DNA of 64,000 nt from an uncultured Clostridia bacterium (GTDB lineage Bacteria > Bacillota > Clostridia > UMGS1883): contig CANRCD010000001.1 in NCBI GenBank assembly GCA_947629005.1, positions 1-64,000 of the forward strand, in the 5' to 3' direction. The translations under genes were made by a program, and so were the position numbers. Position 1 is the first letter of the stretch. The number at the start of each line of letters is the position of its first letter. The notes below the pieces were generated by a model. The model did no database searches, was not told the DNA's origin, and was given only the letters and a program-made list of their open reading frames with translations. Positions 1-8,183 of the stretch are shown piece by piece.

Positions 1-68
1 TTATCCGCCCGAGTAGCCGTAGCGCGGCGAAACTTTTCGCGAAAAGGAGGAGCAGCGGCGCGAGCCAC

Positions 69-121
69 GTTCCGATTTTCAAAAGAAAATCGGAACAAGC
101 GATGCAACGCTTGCTCCGACG
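69..121 (-). repeat. tRNA-trailing double-hairpin element, copy 1
   Basis: Read on the minus strand, this begins one base after the CCA end of tRNA-Val. It contains three related segments. The first (108-118) pairs with the second (91-101) through an 11-bp stem with one G-U pair. The second also overlaps a 12-bp stem formed by 85-96 and 69-80 with a 4-nt loop. The two stems share the TTCCG segment, so they exclude each other. The same architecture and nearly the same sequence recur directly behind tRNA-Pro at 55131-55178. It may be a terminator or processing signal, or a small mobile palindrome. Confidence 0.7.
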
Positions 122-197
122 TGGTGGGAGTTATAGGGCTCGAACCTATGACCCTCTGCTTGTAAGGCAGATGCTCTCCCAGCTGAGCTAAACTCCC
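122..197 (-). tRNA. tRNA-Val (anticodon TAC)
   Basis: A full cloverleaf can be read on the minus strand, 76 nt including an encoded CCA (122-124). The acceptor stem pairs 191-197 with 126-132. The anticodon arm has a 5-bp stem and a CTTACAA loop, giving TAC, which reads GUA valine codons. The TTCGAGC T-loop motif is present. It lies 23 bp upstream of the double-hairpin element and 23 bp downstream of tRNA-Met, so the two tRNAs are probably co-transcribed. Confidence 0.95.
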
Positions 198-220
198 ATA
201 TTAATTTTAAGGGGAAAGAT

Positions 221-297
221 TGGTAGCGGCGAGTGGGCTCGAACCACCGACCGTCCGGGTATGAACCGAATGCTCTAGCCAACTGAGCTACACCGCC
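221..297 (-). tRNA. tRNA-Met (anticodon CAT)
   Basis: Minus-strand cloverleaf of 77 nt with an encoded CCA (221-223). The anticodon loop TTCATAC gives CAT. The acceptor stem begins with a G-U pair, and the D-arm (GCTCAGTTGGCTAGAGC) and TTCGAGC T-loop are standard. Elongator rather than initiator methionine is inferred, because the anticodon stem lacks the three G-C pairs typical of initiators. It is the promoter-proximal member of the Met-Val pair. Confidence 0.93.
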
Positions 298-404
298 ACG
301 CTGCTAATCTCCCGTCCCGCTCATGCGGTACAGTTGGTATTATAGCGCAAAAGACAAGCTTTGTCAAGCCTTTTTCATAAAAAATTTTAAAATATTTTTA
401 TATA

Positions 405-433
405 TTGAAAAACGTGGAACAAAGTGGTATAAT
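405..433 (+). promoter_or_regulatory. nadE promoter
   Basis: TTGAAA (405-410), a 17-bp spacer and a perfect TATAAT (428-433) preceded by TGG, an extended -10. The in-frame TTG at 405, which would lengthen NadE by 28 residues, is the -35 box itself, so the upstream start is excluded. Confidence 0.85.
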
Positions 434-488
434 TATAAATATAGAACGGTGGCATGTGCCCCTAACTGTACGAAAGGCAGCGATAACT

Positions 489-2396
489 ATGAGAGACGGA
501 TTTGTGAAAATTGCGGCGGCTACGCCGGATATAAGGGTTGCGGACACGGATTTCAACGCCGCTGGCGTTGTTTCGCTTGCGCGGCGGCTTGCCGCTTCGG
601 GCGTGAAAATCGCGGTATTCCCTGAGCTGTGTCTCAGCGGCTACACCTGCGGAGATTTGTTCCTGCAAAGGACGCTGCTCGACGGCTGCGAGACCGCGCT
701 TCTTCGCGTTGCGGCTGAAACTGAGGACCTCGACATGATATTCGCCGTCGGTCTGCCCTTAAGCAAGGACGAACGTCTTTATAACTGTGCCGCAGTGCTT
801 AAGGGCGGCAAAATCCTCGGCCTTGTGCCAAAAACACATTTGCCCAACTACGGCGAGTTTTACGAGCTGCGCCATTTTTCGCCCGCTCCGGAGGAGCTTT
901 CCTCCGTGCGTATAGGCAGGCAAAACGTGCCCTTCGGTACGAAGCAGCTTTTCGTCTGCGATAGCTTGCCGTCGCTCAGGATTGGGGTGGAGATCTGTGA
1001 GGATTTGTGGGCTCCCGACCCGCCTTCAACCGCGCTGGCCATGGCAGGCGCCACCGTTGCGCTTAATCTCAGCGCTTCTGACGAACTCGTCGGCAAGCAG
1101 GCATACCGCCGCACTCTTGTCGCGGCCACCTCGGCCCGTCTCGTCTGCGCTTACGCTTACGCCGACGCCGGCTACGGCGAAAGCACCACTGACATGGTGT
1201 TCTGCGGCCGTAATCTCATCGGCGAAAACGGCGTTATCCTCGCCGAAACCGAGAGCCTTACCGAAAACGGGGCCGTGACAGCCGTTGTTGACCTCGGCAG
1301 GCTTGAGGCCGAACGCCGCAGGATGAATACCTTCGGCTTCAGCGGAGGGGGCTTCAATTACGTTTGCTTTAACCTTGAAACCACCGAAACCCCCATGGAG
1401 CGCTTTGTGGACCCGCACCCCTTCGTGCCCGCCGATAAGGCCGAGCTCGGCAAACGTTGCGAGGAGATACTCACCATTCAGGCTCTTGGCCTAAAAAAAC
1501 GGCTTGAGCACACCGGCGCGAAAAGCGCCGTCATAGGTCTCAGCGGAGGGCTTGATTCCACCCTTGCCCTGCTTGTGACCGTTCGCGCATTTGACCTTCT
1601 CGGACTTGACAGAACGGGCATACTGGCCGTGACAATGCCGTGCTTCGGCACCACAAGCCGCACGCATAACAATGCCCTCACACTGAGCCGAGCGCTCGGA
1701 ACAGGCTTTATGGAGGTGTCGATAGAAAACTCCGTGCGCCTGCATTTTTATGATATCGGCCAGAGCGAGGAGGATAAGGACGTCACCTACGAAAACAGTC
1801 AGGCCCGCGAGCGCACGCAAGTGCTGATGGACCTTGCCAATAAGACCGGCGGTCTTGTTGTGGGCACCGGCGATTTGAGCGAGCTTGCAATGGGTTGGGC
1901 TACCTATAACGGCGACCACATGAGTATGTACGGCGTGAACGCTTCCGTGCCCAAAACACTTGTCCGCCATCTGACGGCATACGTGGCCGACGGGGCGGAG
2001 CCGGCGCTTGCCGCTTGTCTGCGCGACATACTTGATACCCCTGTATCTCCGGAACTGCTGCCGCCCGAGGGAGGCGAGATAAGTCAGCAGACCGAGGATA
2101 TCATCGGCCCGTACGAGCTGCACGATTTCTTTCTGTATTATGTGCTGCGTCTTGGTTTTTCGCCGAAAAAGATATACCGCCTCGCCTTGGCCGCATTTAA
2201 GGATACTTACGACAGTGCGACTGTCAAAAAATGGCTCGGCATATTTATCCGCCGTTTCTTTGCAGCCCAGTTTAAACGCAGTTGTCTGCCCGACGGCCCA
2301 AAAGTTGGCACTGTGGCCCTGTCGCCGCGCGGCGACTGGCGTATGCCCAGCGACGCCTGCCGCGCGCTGTGGTTAAAGGAGATTGAAGAGATATAA
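489..2396 (+). CDS. nadE: Glutamine-dependent NAD+ synthetase
   Basis: Final step of NAD+ synthesis in the cytoplasm: amidation of deamido-NAD+ using ammonia released from glutamine and driven by ATP. The 635-residue protein is the long, two-domain type. The N-terminal nitrilase/amidase half carries the Glu-Lys-Cys triad: E46 in FPELCLSG, Lys in LVPKTHLPNY, Cys in GVEICEDLW. The C-terminal half is an ATP pyrophosphatase with the P-loop IGLSGGLDS, followed by the family stretch GTGDLSELAMGWATYNGDH. The start at 489 lies just downstream of a perfect promoter whose -35 box would otherwise be coding. It is monocistronic and ends at the bidirectional terminator at 2621. No residues appear to be missing. 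Confidence 0.96.
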   Translation: MRDGFVKIAAATPDIRVADTDFNAAGVVSLARRLAASGVKIAVFPELCLSGYTCGDLFLQRTLLDGCETALLRVAAETEDLDMIFAVGLPLSKDERLYNCAAVLKGGKILGLVPKTHLPNYGEFYELRHFSPAPEELSSVRIGRQNVPFGTKQLFVCDSLPSLRIGVEICEDLWAPDPPSTALAMAGATVALNLSASDELVGKQAYRRTLVAATSARLVCAYAYADAGYGESTTDMVFCGRNLIGENGVILAETESLTENGAVTAVVDLGRLEAERRRMNTFGFSGGGFNYVCFNLETTETPMERFVDPHPFVPADKAELGKRCEEILTIQALGLKKRLEHTGAKSAVIGLSGGLDSTLALLVTVRAFDLLGLDRTGILAVTMPCFGTTSRTHNNALTLSRALGTGFMEVSIENSVRLHFYDIGQSEEDKDVTYENSQARERTQVLMDLANKTGGLVVGTGDLSELAMGWATYNGDHMSMYGVNASVPKTLVRHLTAYVADGAEPALAACLRDILDTPVSPELLPPEGGEISQQTEDIIGPYELHDFFLYYVLRLGFSPKKIYRLALAAFKDTYDSATVKKWLGIFIRRFFAAQFKRSCLPDGPKVGTVALSPRGDWRMPSDACRALWLKEIEEI

Positions 2397-2489
2397 CCTA
2401 AGCGCAGATGCTCCCCGCCTCTTCGTCGGAGCGCGACCTATTAAGCTCATTTTGCCTTGTCGGGCAAAAGTTTGCTCTTGGGTCGGCTC

Positions 2490-2538
2490 CTCCTCATCCC
2501 GCAAAGCGCACGACGCTGGCGCTTTGCGGGATGAGGAG
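2490..2538. repeat. Perfect 20-bp inverted repeat
   Basis: Arms 2490-2509 and 2519-2538 are exact reverse complements (CTCCTCATCCCGCAAAGCGC) separated by 9 nt. There is no following T-run, so it is not a classic terminator. It lies between nadE and the terminator shared with the next gene. It could be a short palindromic mobile repeat or a mRNA 3'-end stabiliser. Confidence 0.7.
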
Positions 2539-2620
2539 TTAACGCTCCCTGCGCAGGTCGCAATCTGTCACAAGCTCTGCTCCTTGCAAGCAAGGCGGAG
2601 CGTTGCTCCGATTTAAACGA

Positions 2621-2653
2621 AATCCCGCCGTCCGTAAGGGCGGCGGGATTTTT
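2621..2653. terminator. Bidirectional rho-independent terminator
   Basis: Arms 2621-2630 and 2641-2650 (AATCCCGCCG and its complement) with a 10-nt loop and A/T runs on both sides. It serves nadE on the plus strand and the convergent GH43-like gene on the minus strand. Confidence 0.9.
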
Positions 2654-2658
2654 GCGCA

Positions 2659-5600
2659 TTATTTGCCTAGAACCTTTACCTCGTAAAGCTGGGGAGGATA
2701 GTTATTATTATCGGAGCTGCGCGGCTTGGCGTTCGTCACCGTCAGGCGCACATAGCGGCCCGAGGCGTTAATCTGATCGACCGTAAAGCCATAGTCCGTG
2801 AAGCCCTCGGTGTTGTCAAGGATAGTGGTGAAGGTCTTGCCATCGTCGCTTGCCTCTACCTTGTAGCTGTAATACGGCTCGGAGCCGTTCCATATCAGCC
2901 ATGAAACCTGAATTTCGCTGAGGTTCCTCTCCTCGCCGAGGTCTACCGTCCAGCTGTAGGGCCAGCCGAGGGGCTTGGCTATCTCGGTCTTTTCGCCGGT
3001 CTCCTCGTTTACGATAACCTCAACCTCCGGTTCAAGGCCTTCGAGGTCGGCTCGCCAGTAGGACTGGTAGTTTCCGTCGTTGGCAAGAGCGCCGTGGCTC
3101 GGCATTTCCGCCGAAAAGGCCGAGGAGGGCATATCCTGTGAAAGTATTTTTCCGTTCTGAACGGGAATAAGATAGTCTTTGTCCCAGTTATAGAGCAGCT
3201 CGTCGTAGAAGTCGTAGAATGCGTAGCCGTTTGATACCGAAATAGGATAACGGCGGTTGTTTGTGCGCTTCACAACGGCGGCGTCCCAGAAATACATCCA
3301 GCGGTAGGTGCTCATGATGTAGTTTTCGCTGTCGGGCTTGAGGCGGCTCACCGAGCCGGACTGAGACGAAAACGTGGTTGTATTGCCAACGACGCGGAGT
3401 TCTGACCATGGTCCCTCAATGCTCGTGGTGGTGTTATACATACCCTGCGTGGGGTACCAGCCCGCCGTGCCGGAGGTAAACAGATAGTACCTGCCGTCAA
3501 CCTTGAGCATACCGGGCAGCTCGCGCCAACTATTGTGGTTGACGATGCACACAAGACGCTCCACGGCGCTCCAGTCCTCGTTGAGCTTATAAAGCGCGAG
3601 GTCGGCGTTCATGTTTATCGCCGCAATTATGTAGGCCGAATAGTCGTCGTCCACATATACGTTGAGGTCGCGGGTATCGCCGCCCTCGGGACGGTAAGCA
3701 CCGTGGAAGGTGAAGCGCTCGCCCGGGGTGGCCGTGGCAATAGACGTCATGGCCGTGCCGTAGCCGCCGTCGGCCTCGAAGTGCGCGATAAAGGCGAATT
3801 TGTTCGCCTTGGGGTTGTAAACAAAGTTCTGGCTTTCAAAGCGTGCGCTCGTGAAGTTCTTACAGGTCTCGTGGGCGAGAATCTCCAAAGCGTTAAGCAC
3901 CTCGACGGGCTCGCTGTAGGTTATATCGTCGGTGGAGGTTGACATCATGAGCTGCCAGTTCGCCCCGCCGCCACGCTCGTTAAATCTGTAGTATACGCCG
4001 TCAACGCATAGAGAATTTGGCCTGTCAAGTCCCGATTCGACAAGGTTAGAGCTGCTCTTGAGGTCGGCGGGCAGGTCGTAGGGAGTGACGGATTTGGTCT
4101 CAACAAAGTCGATAAGTCCGCCGTCGCTCATGGCATAAACCCTGTAGGCGTAGTCCGTACCGATTTCGAGACCGTAGTCGTCTATGGTGTTGCCGCCGAG
4201 AGAGGTCAGGAAAGTAAAGCTTCCGCCGTCCGCACTGCGGTACACGTCATAGCGGTCGGCTCCGGCAACGGAATTCCACTGGAGCTTTACGTTGTTTACC
4301 TTTTCTCCGCCCTTAAGCAGGAACAGCGTCGGTGCCGCGCCGATGAGCTTAAGGCCGCTTTCTCCGTCCTCGGTAAGAGTGAAGTACTGGTCGTTGCTTC
4401 TGCCGCGCATACGCTGAACCAGATATCCGTCCTCAACGGTGAGGTACTGGGCGGAATTTTTGTTTTTGAACATAACGGTTCCGTTTCCGCCGTCAACAAG
4501 CTCAAAAATCTGATTGTCGCCGTAATTGGTGGCGTACTGCGTCACCCACGCGCCTTCTTCGACGCTGGCCGAGGGGATGTCAAGCGAACGGCCGCTGGCG
4601 CGGTTGGTTATGGTATACATACCGCCGCCCTGAGGAATAAATGCCCATGACTGAAACTCGCTGTCGATCGCCGGAGCCGCGGTTATCCTCGCGCCGTTGT
4701 CGGGGGATTCCTCGGCTACGGAAACGGCCTGATTGCTGCCGGAGATGCCGATGCGGTAGTACTTGCCTCCGTAGCTGTCAGGGGTATACATATCGGCGGA
4801 CATCAGCGGCTCGGAAATGGTGAAGGTCATGCCGTCCAAGCCCTCGACGTCGGTCGGGAAGAGGTAGTCAATGAAGCCGCACTCATTCCCGTCTGTCTCA
4901 ACGCTTATCTTGTGCGTTCTGAGGGTTTCGTTATTATCGGGGTCGTTTGTAAGAAGGTTATAAACCTTATCCTTTGTGCGGACGAGCTTCCACACGTTTT
5001 TTGCCGCGGGCTCCGCCTCGGAGAGCGTAAGCCGTCCGCCGTCAAAGGAGAGCGCCTTGCCGCCGCTGATGAGCGACACATATTTGCCGTTAAGCGGGTC
5101 GGGCTCAGCCGCGGTTTCGGACGTGACATTCTTAGCGGGCGGATCCGGCTTGAATTCAACAAGCTTGTATTTTTGGCTCGCGTCGCCGACATACTCCTGC
5201 TGGGCAACGAAGCCCTCCGGCATAACGGTTAGGTAGAGATTGTCGCCGTGCATACACTGGAGGAGATAGGTTCCGTCGTCCTGAAGCACGGGCTTCACCC
5301 ACTGATTGCTGCCGTCCGTTACGCCGTACTGAATGAGTTCAAGCCCGAGGTCAAGGCGGCCGTTGGGCATATCAAAGGAGCGGCGAGTTTTTTTGTTCAC
5401 GAACAGATATGAACCGTCCCTTCTGGCCGAGAGCCTCCATAGCTGGATATCCTTCACTTCGGGTTTTTCAAAGCGAACGCGCCAGCCATCATTGAACGAG
5501 TCTCCGTCAATGGTGAGCGCGCGGCCCGTGGAAGCGTGAATTATTTTGAAATACCGGCCGTCCATCATGTCAAAGGTGAGGGCCACGCCGGAACCCTCGC

Positions 5601-5976
5601 GCTCAACCTTCGCTCCGATAACCTCCAGAGCATCCAGCGGCACGAAGATATAGCCGTTTATTAAGGATATTGCGCCCGAGATAGAGGAAGGCGCCCCGTT
5701 TTTGTAAACCACCTGCTCGCCGGTAACGAACTTGTACTCGTTAACGCCGGCGCAGGCCGTAAGAATTTGCGCGCTGTCGTCCCAGTTTACGTCGCAGCCT
5801 ATCGCGGTCAGAATGGCGTTGACCGGCAAAAATACCGTCTCGCCGTCCACAATGGGTTCCGACCCAAGCTCGACTGCTCTGCCGTTTACGGTGACGCTGA
5901 TATCCTCGGCAAGAGCTGCTCCCGCCGAGGTTAAAAGCATTGCGAGCGTCAGGACAAAGCACAACAGTTTTTTCAT
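2659..5976 (-). CDS. Secreted multidomain GH43-like glycan-acting protein
   Basis: 1105 residues. Domains read in order as follows. A signal peptide (1-23, ending ALAE). A copper-amine-oxidase-N-like 'stalk' domain (27-125). Two or three ricin-type beta-trefoil lectin-like repeats (130-540, with NKKTRRSFDMP and NRASGRSLDIP motifs). A fibronectin-III-like segment (550-640). A five-bladed-propeller region resembling glycoside hydrolase family 43 (655-920, with FTSGTAGWYPTQGMY and EGPWSE). A C-terminal F5/8-type C (discoidin) carbohydrate-binding domain (950-1105). It is probably exported and binds or hydrolyses plant or host glycans. The exact substrate cannot be told, and the GH43 assignment rests on pattern similarity. 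The start follows AGGGGATG and its own promoter. It is transcribed alone and ends at the terminator at 2621. Confidence 0.8.
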   Translation of the reverse strand: MKKLLCFVLTLAMLLTSAGAALAEDISVTVNGRAVELGSEPIVDGETVFLPVNAILTAIGCDVNWDDSAQILTACAGVNEYKFVTGEQVVYKNGAPSSISGAISLINGYIFVPLDALEVIGAKVEREGSGVALTFDMMDGRYFKIIHASTGRALTIDGDSFNDGWRVRFEKPEVKDIQLWRLSARRDGSYLFVNKKTRRSFDMPNGRLDLGLELIQYGVTDGSNQWVKPVLQDDGTYLLQCMHGDNLYLTVMPEGFVAQQEYVGDASQKYKLVEFKPDPPAKNVTSETAAEPDPLNGKYVSLISGGKALSFDGGRLTLSEAEPAAKNVWKLVRTKDKVYNLLTNDPDNNETLRTHKISVETDGNECGFIDYLFPTDVEGLDGMTFTISEPLMSADMYTPDSYGGKYYRIGISGSNQAVSVAEESPDNGARITAAPAIDSEFQSWAFIPQGGGMYTITNRASGRSLDIPSASVEEGAWVTQYATNYGDNQIFELVDGGNGTVMFKNKNSAQYLTVEDGYLVQRMRGRSNDQYFTLTEDGESGLKLIGAAPTLFLLKGGEKVNNVKLQWNSVAGADRYDVYRSADGGSFTFLTSLGGNTIDDYGLEIGTDYAYRVYAMSDGGLIDFVETKSVTPYDLPADLKSSSNLVESGLDRPNSLCVDGVYYRFNERGGGANWQLMMSTSTDDITYSEPVEVLNALEILAHETCKNFTSARFESQNFVYNPKANKFAFIAHFEADGGYGTAMTSIATATPGERFTFHGAYRPEGGDTRDLNVYVDDDYSAYIIAAINMNADLALYKLNEDWSAVERLVCIVNHNSWRELPGMLKVDGRYYLFTSGTAGWYPTQGMYNTTTSIEGPWSELRVVGNTTTFSSQSGSVSRLKPDSENYIMSTYRWMYFWDAAVVKRTNNRRYPISVSNGYAFYDFYDELLYNWDKDYLIPVQNGKILSQDMPSSAFSAEMPSHGALANDGNYQSYWRADLEGLEPEVEVIVNEETGEKTEIAKPLGWPYSWTVDLGEERNLSEIQVSWLIWNGSEPYYSYKVEASDDGKTFTTILDNTEGFTDYGFTVDQINASGRYVRLTVTNAKPRSSDNNNYPPQLYEVKVLGK

Positions 5977-6009
5977 TTTTACATCCCCTTTTTAGTTGTA
6001 TATATAAAA

Positions 6010-6038
6010 AGTATATCATAAATTTGCCAACATGACAA
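6010..6038 (-). promoter_or_regulatory. Promoter of the GH43-like gene
   Basis: On the minus strand: TTGTCA (6038-6033), 17 bp, TATACT (6015-6010), 34 bp before the ATG at 5976. Confidence 0.75.
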
Positions 6039-6174
6039 TATGATTTTGTGTAAAATTCACAATTTTTTTGCTCTTTATGCCCGACCCGTATATAAAAGAC
6101 AATGTAAAAAGCTTGCTCTGTAACTTCGCCGCACGGGGAAACGATAGCCTTTATAGTTATATACTTTTAATTGA

Positions 6175-6958
6175 TTACAAAAGTCTAAAAAGAATAAAAC
6201 TTTTGTGATGCGTAAGAATATTCGTTGTCTTTTCTATGCAAACGTTCAATTTTTCCGTTAATCTTGGAGTAGACGGCCTGATGAGTTTATAATCTATTCC
6301 AAAAGTTTTCAGCGTATTTTTAAACATAGCCATTTTGTAGTTGCAGGTGAAGCGATTTGTAAATTTTCCGGCGTTATCAATTTGAACGCACTGAATATGA
6401 AGTGGAAATTTCTTAATCAAGCGTTTTACACATTCGGAGGCAGAGTAATGAGCTGTTATATTTGAATTCATCCAAATATCTGAAACTAGAATATTTGTCA
6501 ATAGCGGTAATCTGATAATAGTATCTCTCTTAGCTTCTCTGACCGACAGGGAAAAAGAACAAAATTGACCTCAATCTGAACTCTTTGCTCCAGAAACATC
6601 ATCTGTTTGTAAGGCCTGGGGGATGCACTTTGAATTAGAGAGTTTTACGGTTGTCTGGCCTGTCTTTAATAGGATCCGATATAGGCCTGTAATAGAGAGG
6701 GTATATCTGTGTTGATGAAACTCCACTAAGAATACTACTAGACCTGTATTTTTGTTCTTTTTGCGCATATCAGAGATGAGCTTAAATCCTTCGGGAGTAT
6801 TTTGGTTAGGGTAATGATAGGGCGGTGAGATTTGTTAGCAAGGGACTATATAACACCGTCATAGCACTTTCCCTAGCGGTAGACGTACTGGAGGTTCACC
6901 TTGTACTTATTGCGGCTTTTGCTGCGCCGAATTTTATAAAATGTCTAATTAGGGATTG
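6175..6958 (-). pseudogene. Broken DDE transposase (IS481-like)
   Basis: Translations in at least two minus-strand frames match the integrase-core pattern VQxDNGxEFTNRF ... GIxxKLIRPxTPR ... VERSHRKDNE of IS481-like transposases. The second Asp context is present as QIDNAGKF, and the final Glu motif is displaced by a frameshift near 6250. The N-terminal third has no open frame. No intact copy lies in the window. Confidence 0.75.
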
Positions 6959-7110
6959 ACAAAAGTACATAGTTTGTTATAGTATTCATGGTGTTAGATA
7001 CCTTTCTGTGAGTTTGTGTTTCAACTATACTTTAACAGAAAGGTTTCCATTTCGCTATTCTTTTATTGGGATTGTGTGTAATACATCTATTGTAAATTAC
7101 ATAAAAAATT
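6175..7110 (-). mobile_element. Decayed IS481-like insertion sequence
   Basis: An AT-rich stretch unlike its neighbours. The 5' portion (about 6970-7110 on the minus strand) is homologous to 22485-22645: the shared core is AGTATAGTTGRAACACAAACT followed by ATGAATACTAT, apparently the transposase start. The coding remnant continues to 6175 in several frames. Recognisable pieces are a helix-turn-helix-proximal piece (6571-6768, YTLSITGLYRILLKTG) and the DDE integrase core (6175-6501, ECVKRLIKKF then CVQIDNAGKFTNRF, and YKLIRPSTPR). The downstream ERLHRKDNE motif exists only in another frame. Stops and frameshifts make it non-functional. Confidence 0.8.
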
Positions 7111-7130
7111 TAAAAAAATAAAAAAAAGAC

Positions 7131-7158
7131 TTGACTTTTCATAAACTTGTTGTATAAT
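7131..7158 (+). promoter_or_regulatory. tRNA-Leu promoter
   Basis: TTGACT (7131-7136), 16-bp spacer, TATAAT (7153-7158), ending 12 bp before the mature tRNA 5' end. It lies just outside the IS scar. Confidence 0.8.
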
Positions 7159-7170
7159 AAAATGGTACTT

Positions 7171-7257
7171 GCGGATATGGCGGAATTGGCAGACGCGTAC
7201 GGTTCAGGTCCGTATGAAAGCAATTTCATGCAGGTTCAAGTCCTGTTATCCGCACCA
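7171..7257 (+). tRNA. tRNA-Leu (anticodon CAG)
   Basis: An 87-nt class II cloverleaf with a long variable arm. The acceptor GCGGATA pairs with TATCCGC before an encoded CCA (7255-7257). The anticodon loop TTCAGGT gives CAG, reading CUG leucine codons. It is flanked on both sides by transposase fragments but is itself intact, with its own promoter and terminator. Confidence 0.95.
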
Positions 7258-7259
7258 GT

Positions 7260-7310
7260 GCGAGTGTTTTTATATGATCTGAGATGTCTTATAAAAACAC
7301 TCGCTTTTTT
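7260..7310 (+). terminator. tRNA-Leu terminator
   Basis: GCGAGTGTTTTTAT (from 7260) pairs with ATAAAAACACTCGC (to 7304), followed by a run of six T. Confidence 0.85.
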
Positions 7311-7354
7311 GTACATAACAGGTTGATATATATTATGCGATGATACACTTCTTT

Positions 7355-7530
7355 AAATTGACATTGGCCCAGTGCGAACGCTTAACCTTCCCGTTATGTC
7401 TCGGTGTAAACGTCTTGATGAGCTTATGCTCTATTCCAAGAGATTTCATCTATTCTTTTGTTGCTCAGTAAATGGCGAAACTCGTTTTTAACATATTTGT
7501 TTTGATCATGTGTGGCACATCTACTGCGAA
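7355..7530 (-). pseudogene. Second fragment of an IS481-like transposase
   Basis: On the minus strand, about 7450 down to 7362 translates as MKSLGIEHKLIK, then TFTPRHNGKVKRSHW, the C-terminal part of the DDE core. Upstream, a degraded stretch resembling the FTNRF region carries stops. It is better conserved in its catalytic C-terminal motif than the copy at 6175-6958, so it derives from a different insertion. There is no open frame of useful length. Confidence 0.7.
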
Positions 7531-7568
7531 ACTGAAAAAAATATTTACTCTATTATTTACATCTGCCC

Positions 7569-7597
7569 TTGACAAAAAAGCGGAAATCATATACAAT
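7569..7597 (+). promoter_or_regulatory. Promoter of the COG2426-metK operon
   Basis: TTGACA (7569-7574), 17 bp, TACAAT (7592-7597), 35 bp before the ATG at 7633. Confidence 0.8.
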
Positions 7598-7632
7598 GTA
7601 TTGAAGCAGAACGACGATTTGGGGTGCATCTT

Positions 7633-8169
7633 ATGGTAGACGGAATAAAAAACGCCGTGCGTTCCTTTGCAGCCGCGGCGGTGGCCCTCTTTGGCCTCGG
7701 GCCGGAGGCGGCGGGGTATGTGTATGTGTTTCTCATTTCAATGATTCCCATTGTAGAGCTTCGCGGAGCAATTCCCGCGGCTTACGCAATGGGTCTTGGG
7801 CCGCTGGCGTCGTATGTGGTGTCGGTGGTCGGGAATATGCTGCCGGTGCCGTTCATTCTGCTTTTGATAACGCCCTTCTGTTCGCTTCTCAAAAAAACGC
7901 GCCTGCTTGCGTGGCTTCCGCGCTGGCTTGACGCCAAGGTGCAGAAAAACCGCGCCAAGGTCGAGAAATACGCCTTTTGGGGGCTGTACCTCTTTGTGGC
8001 TATACCACTCCCCGGCACAGGGGCATGGACGGGAAGCCTGATTGCAGCTTTCCTTGATTTTGACTTCAAGCGGGCGTTTTTCTCGGTGCTCGGCGGCGTG
8101 TTGACTGCCGGAATAATAATGACGGCTCTCTCGTTTGGGGCCTTTGACATGATACGAAATCTATTTTAA
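7633..8169 (+). CDS. COG2426 small multidrug-export-type membrane protein
   Basis: A 178-residue membrane protein of the family annotated as putative small multidrug export protein (COG2426). Its transport role is not established. Typical features are the segment [19 protein letters not shown] in the first third and a [12 protein letters not shown] re-entrant-like motif in the second half, with about four to five hydrophobic helices. An upstream GTG at 7624 is in frame. The ATG at 7633 is preferred because TGGGGTG sits six bases before it. It lies 14 bp upstream of metK and is probably co-transcribed with it. Confidence 0.85.
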   Translation: MVDGIKNAVRSFAAAAVALFGLGPEAAGYVYVFLISMIPIVELRGAIPAAYAMGLGPLASYVVSVVGNMLPVPFILLLITPFCSLLKKTRLLAWLPRWLDAKVQKNRAKVEKYAFWGLYLFVAIPLPGTGAWTGSLIAAFLDFDFKRAFFSVLGGVLTAGIIMTALSFGAFDMIRNLF

Positions 8170-8183
8170 TAACGGAGGTACTT

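Noticed and set aside
405-488. N-terminal extension of NadE from TTG 405
   Set aside because: TTG 405 is the -35 box of a perfect promoter; the transcript starts downstream of it.
2560-2612. Third copy of the tRNA-trailing element
   Set aside because: CGGAGCGTTGCTCCGATTT is a short hairpin with some similarity, but the three-segment layout is absent and no tRNA is near.
8100-8183. SAM riboswitch before metK
   Set aside because: Only 14 bp separate metK from the preceding gene, and no S-box elements are present in the operon leader.
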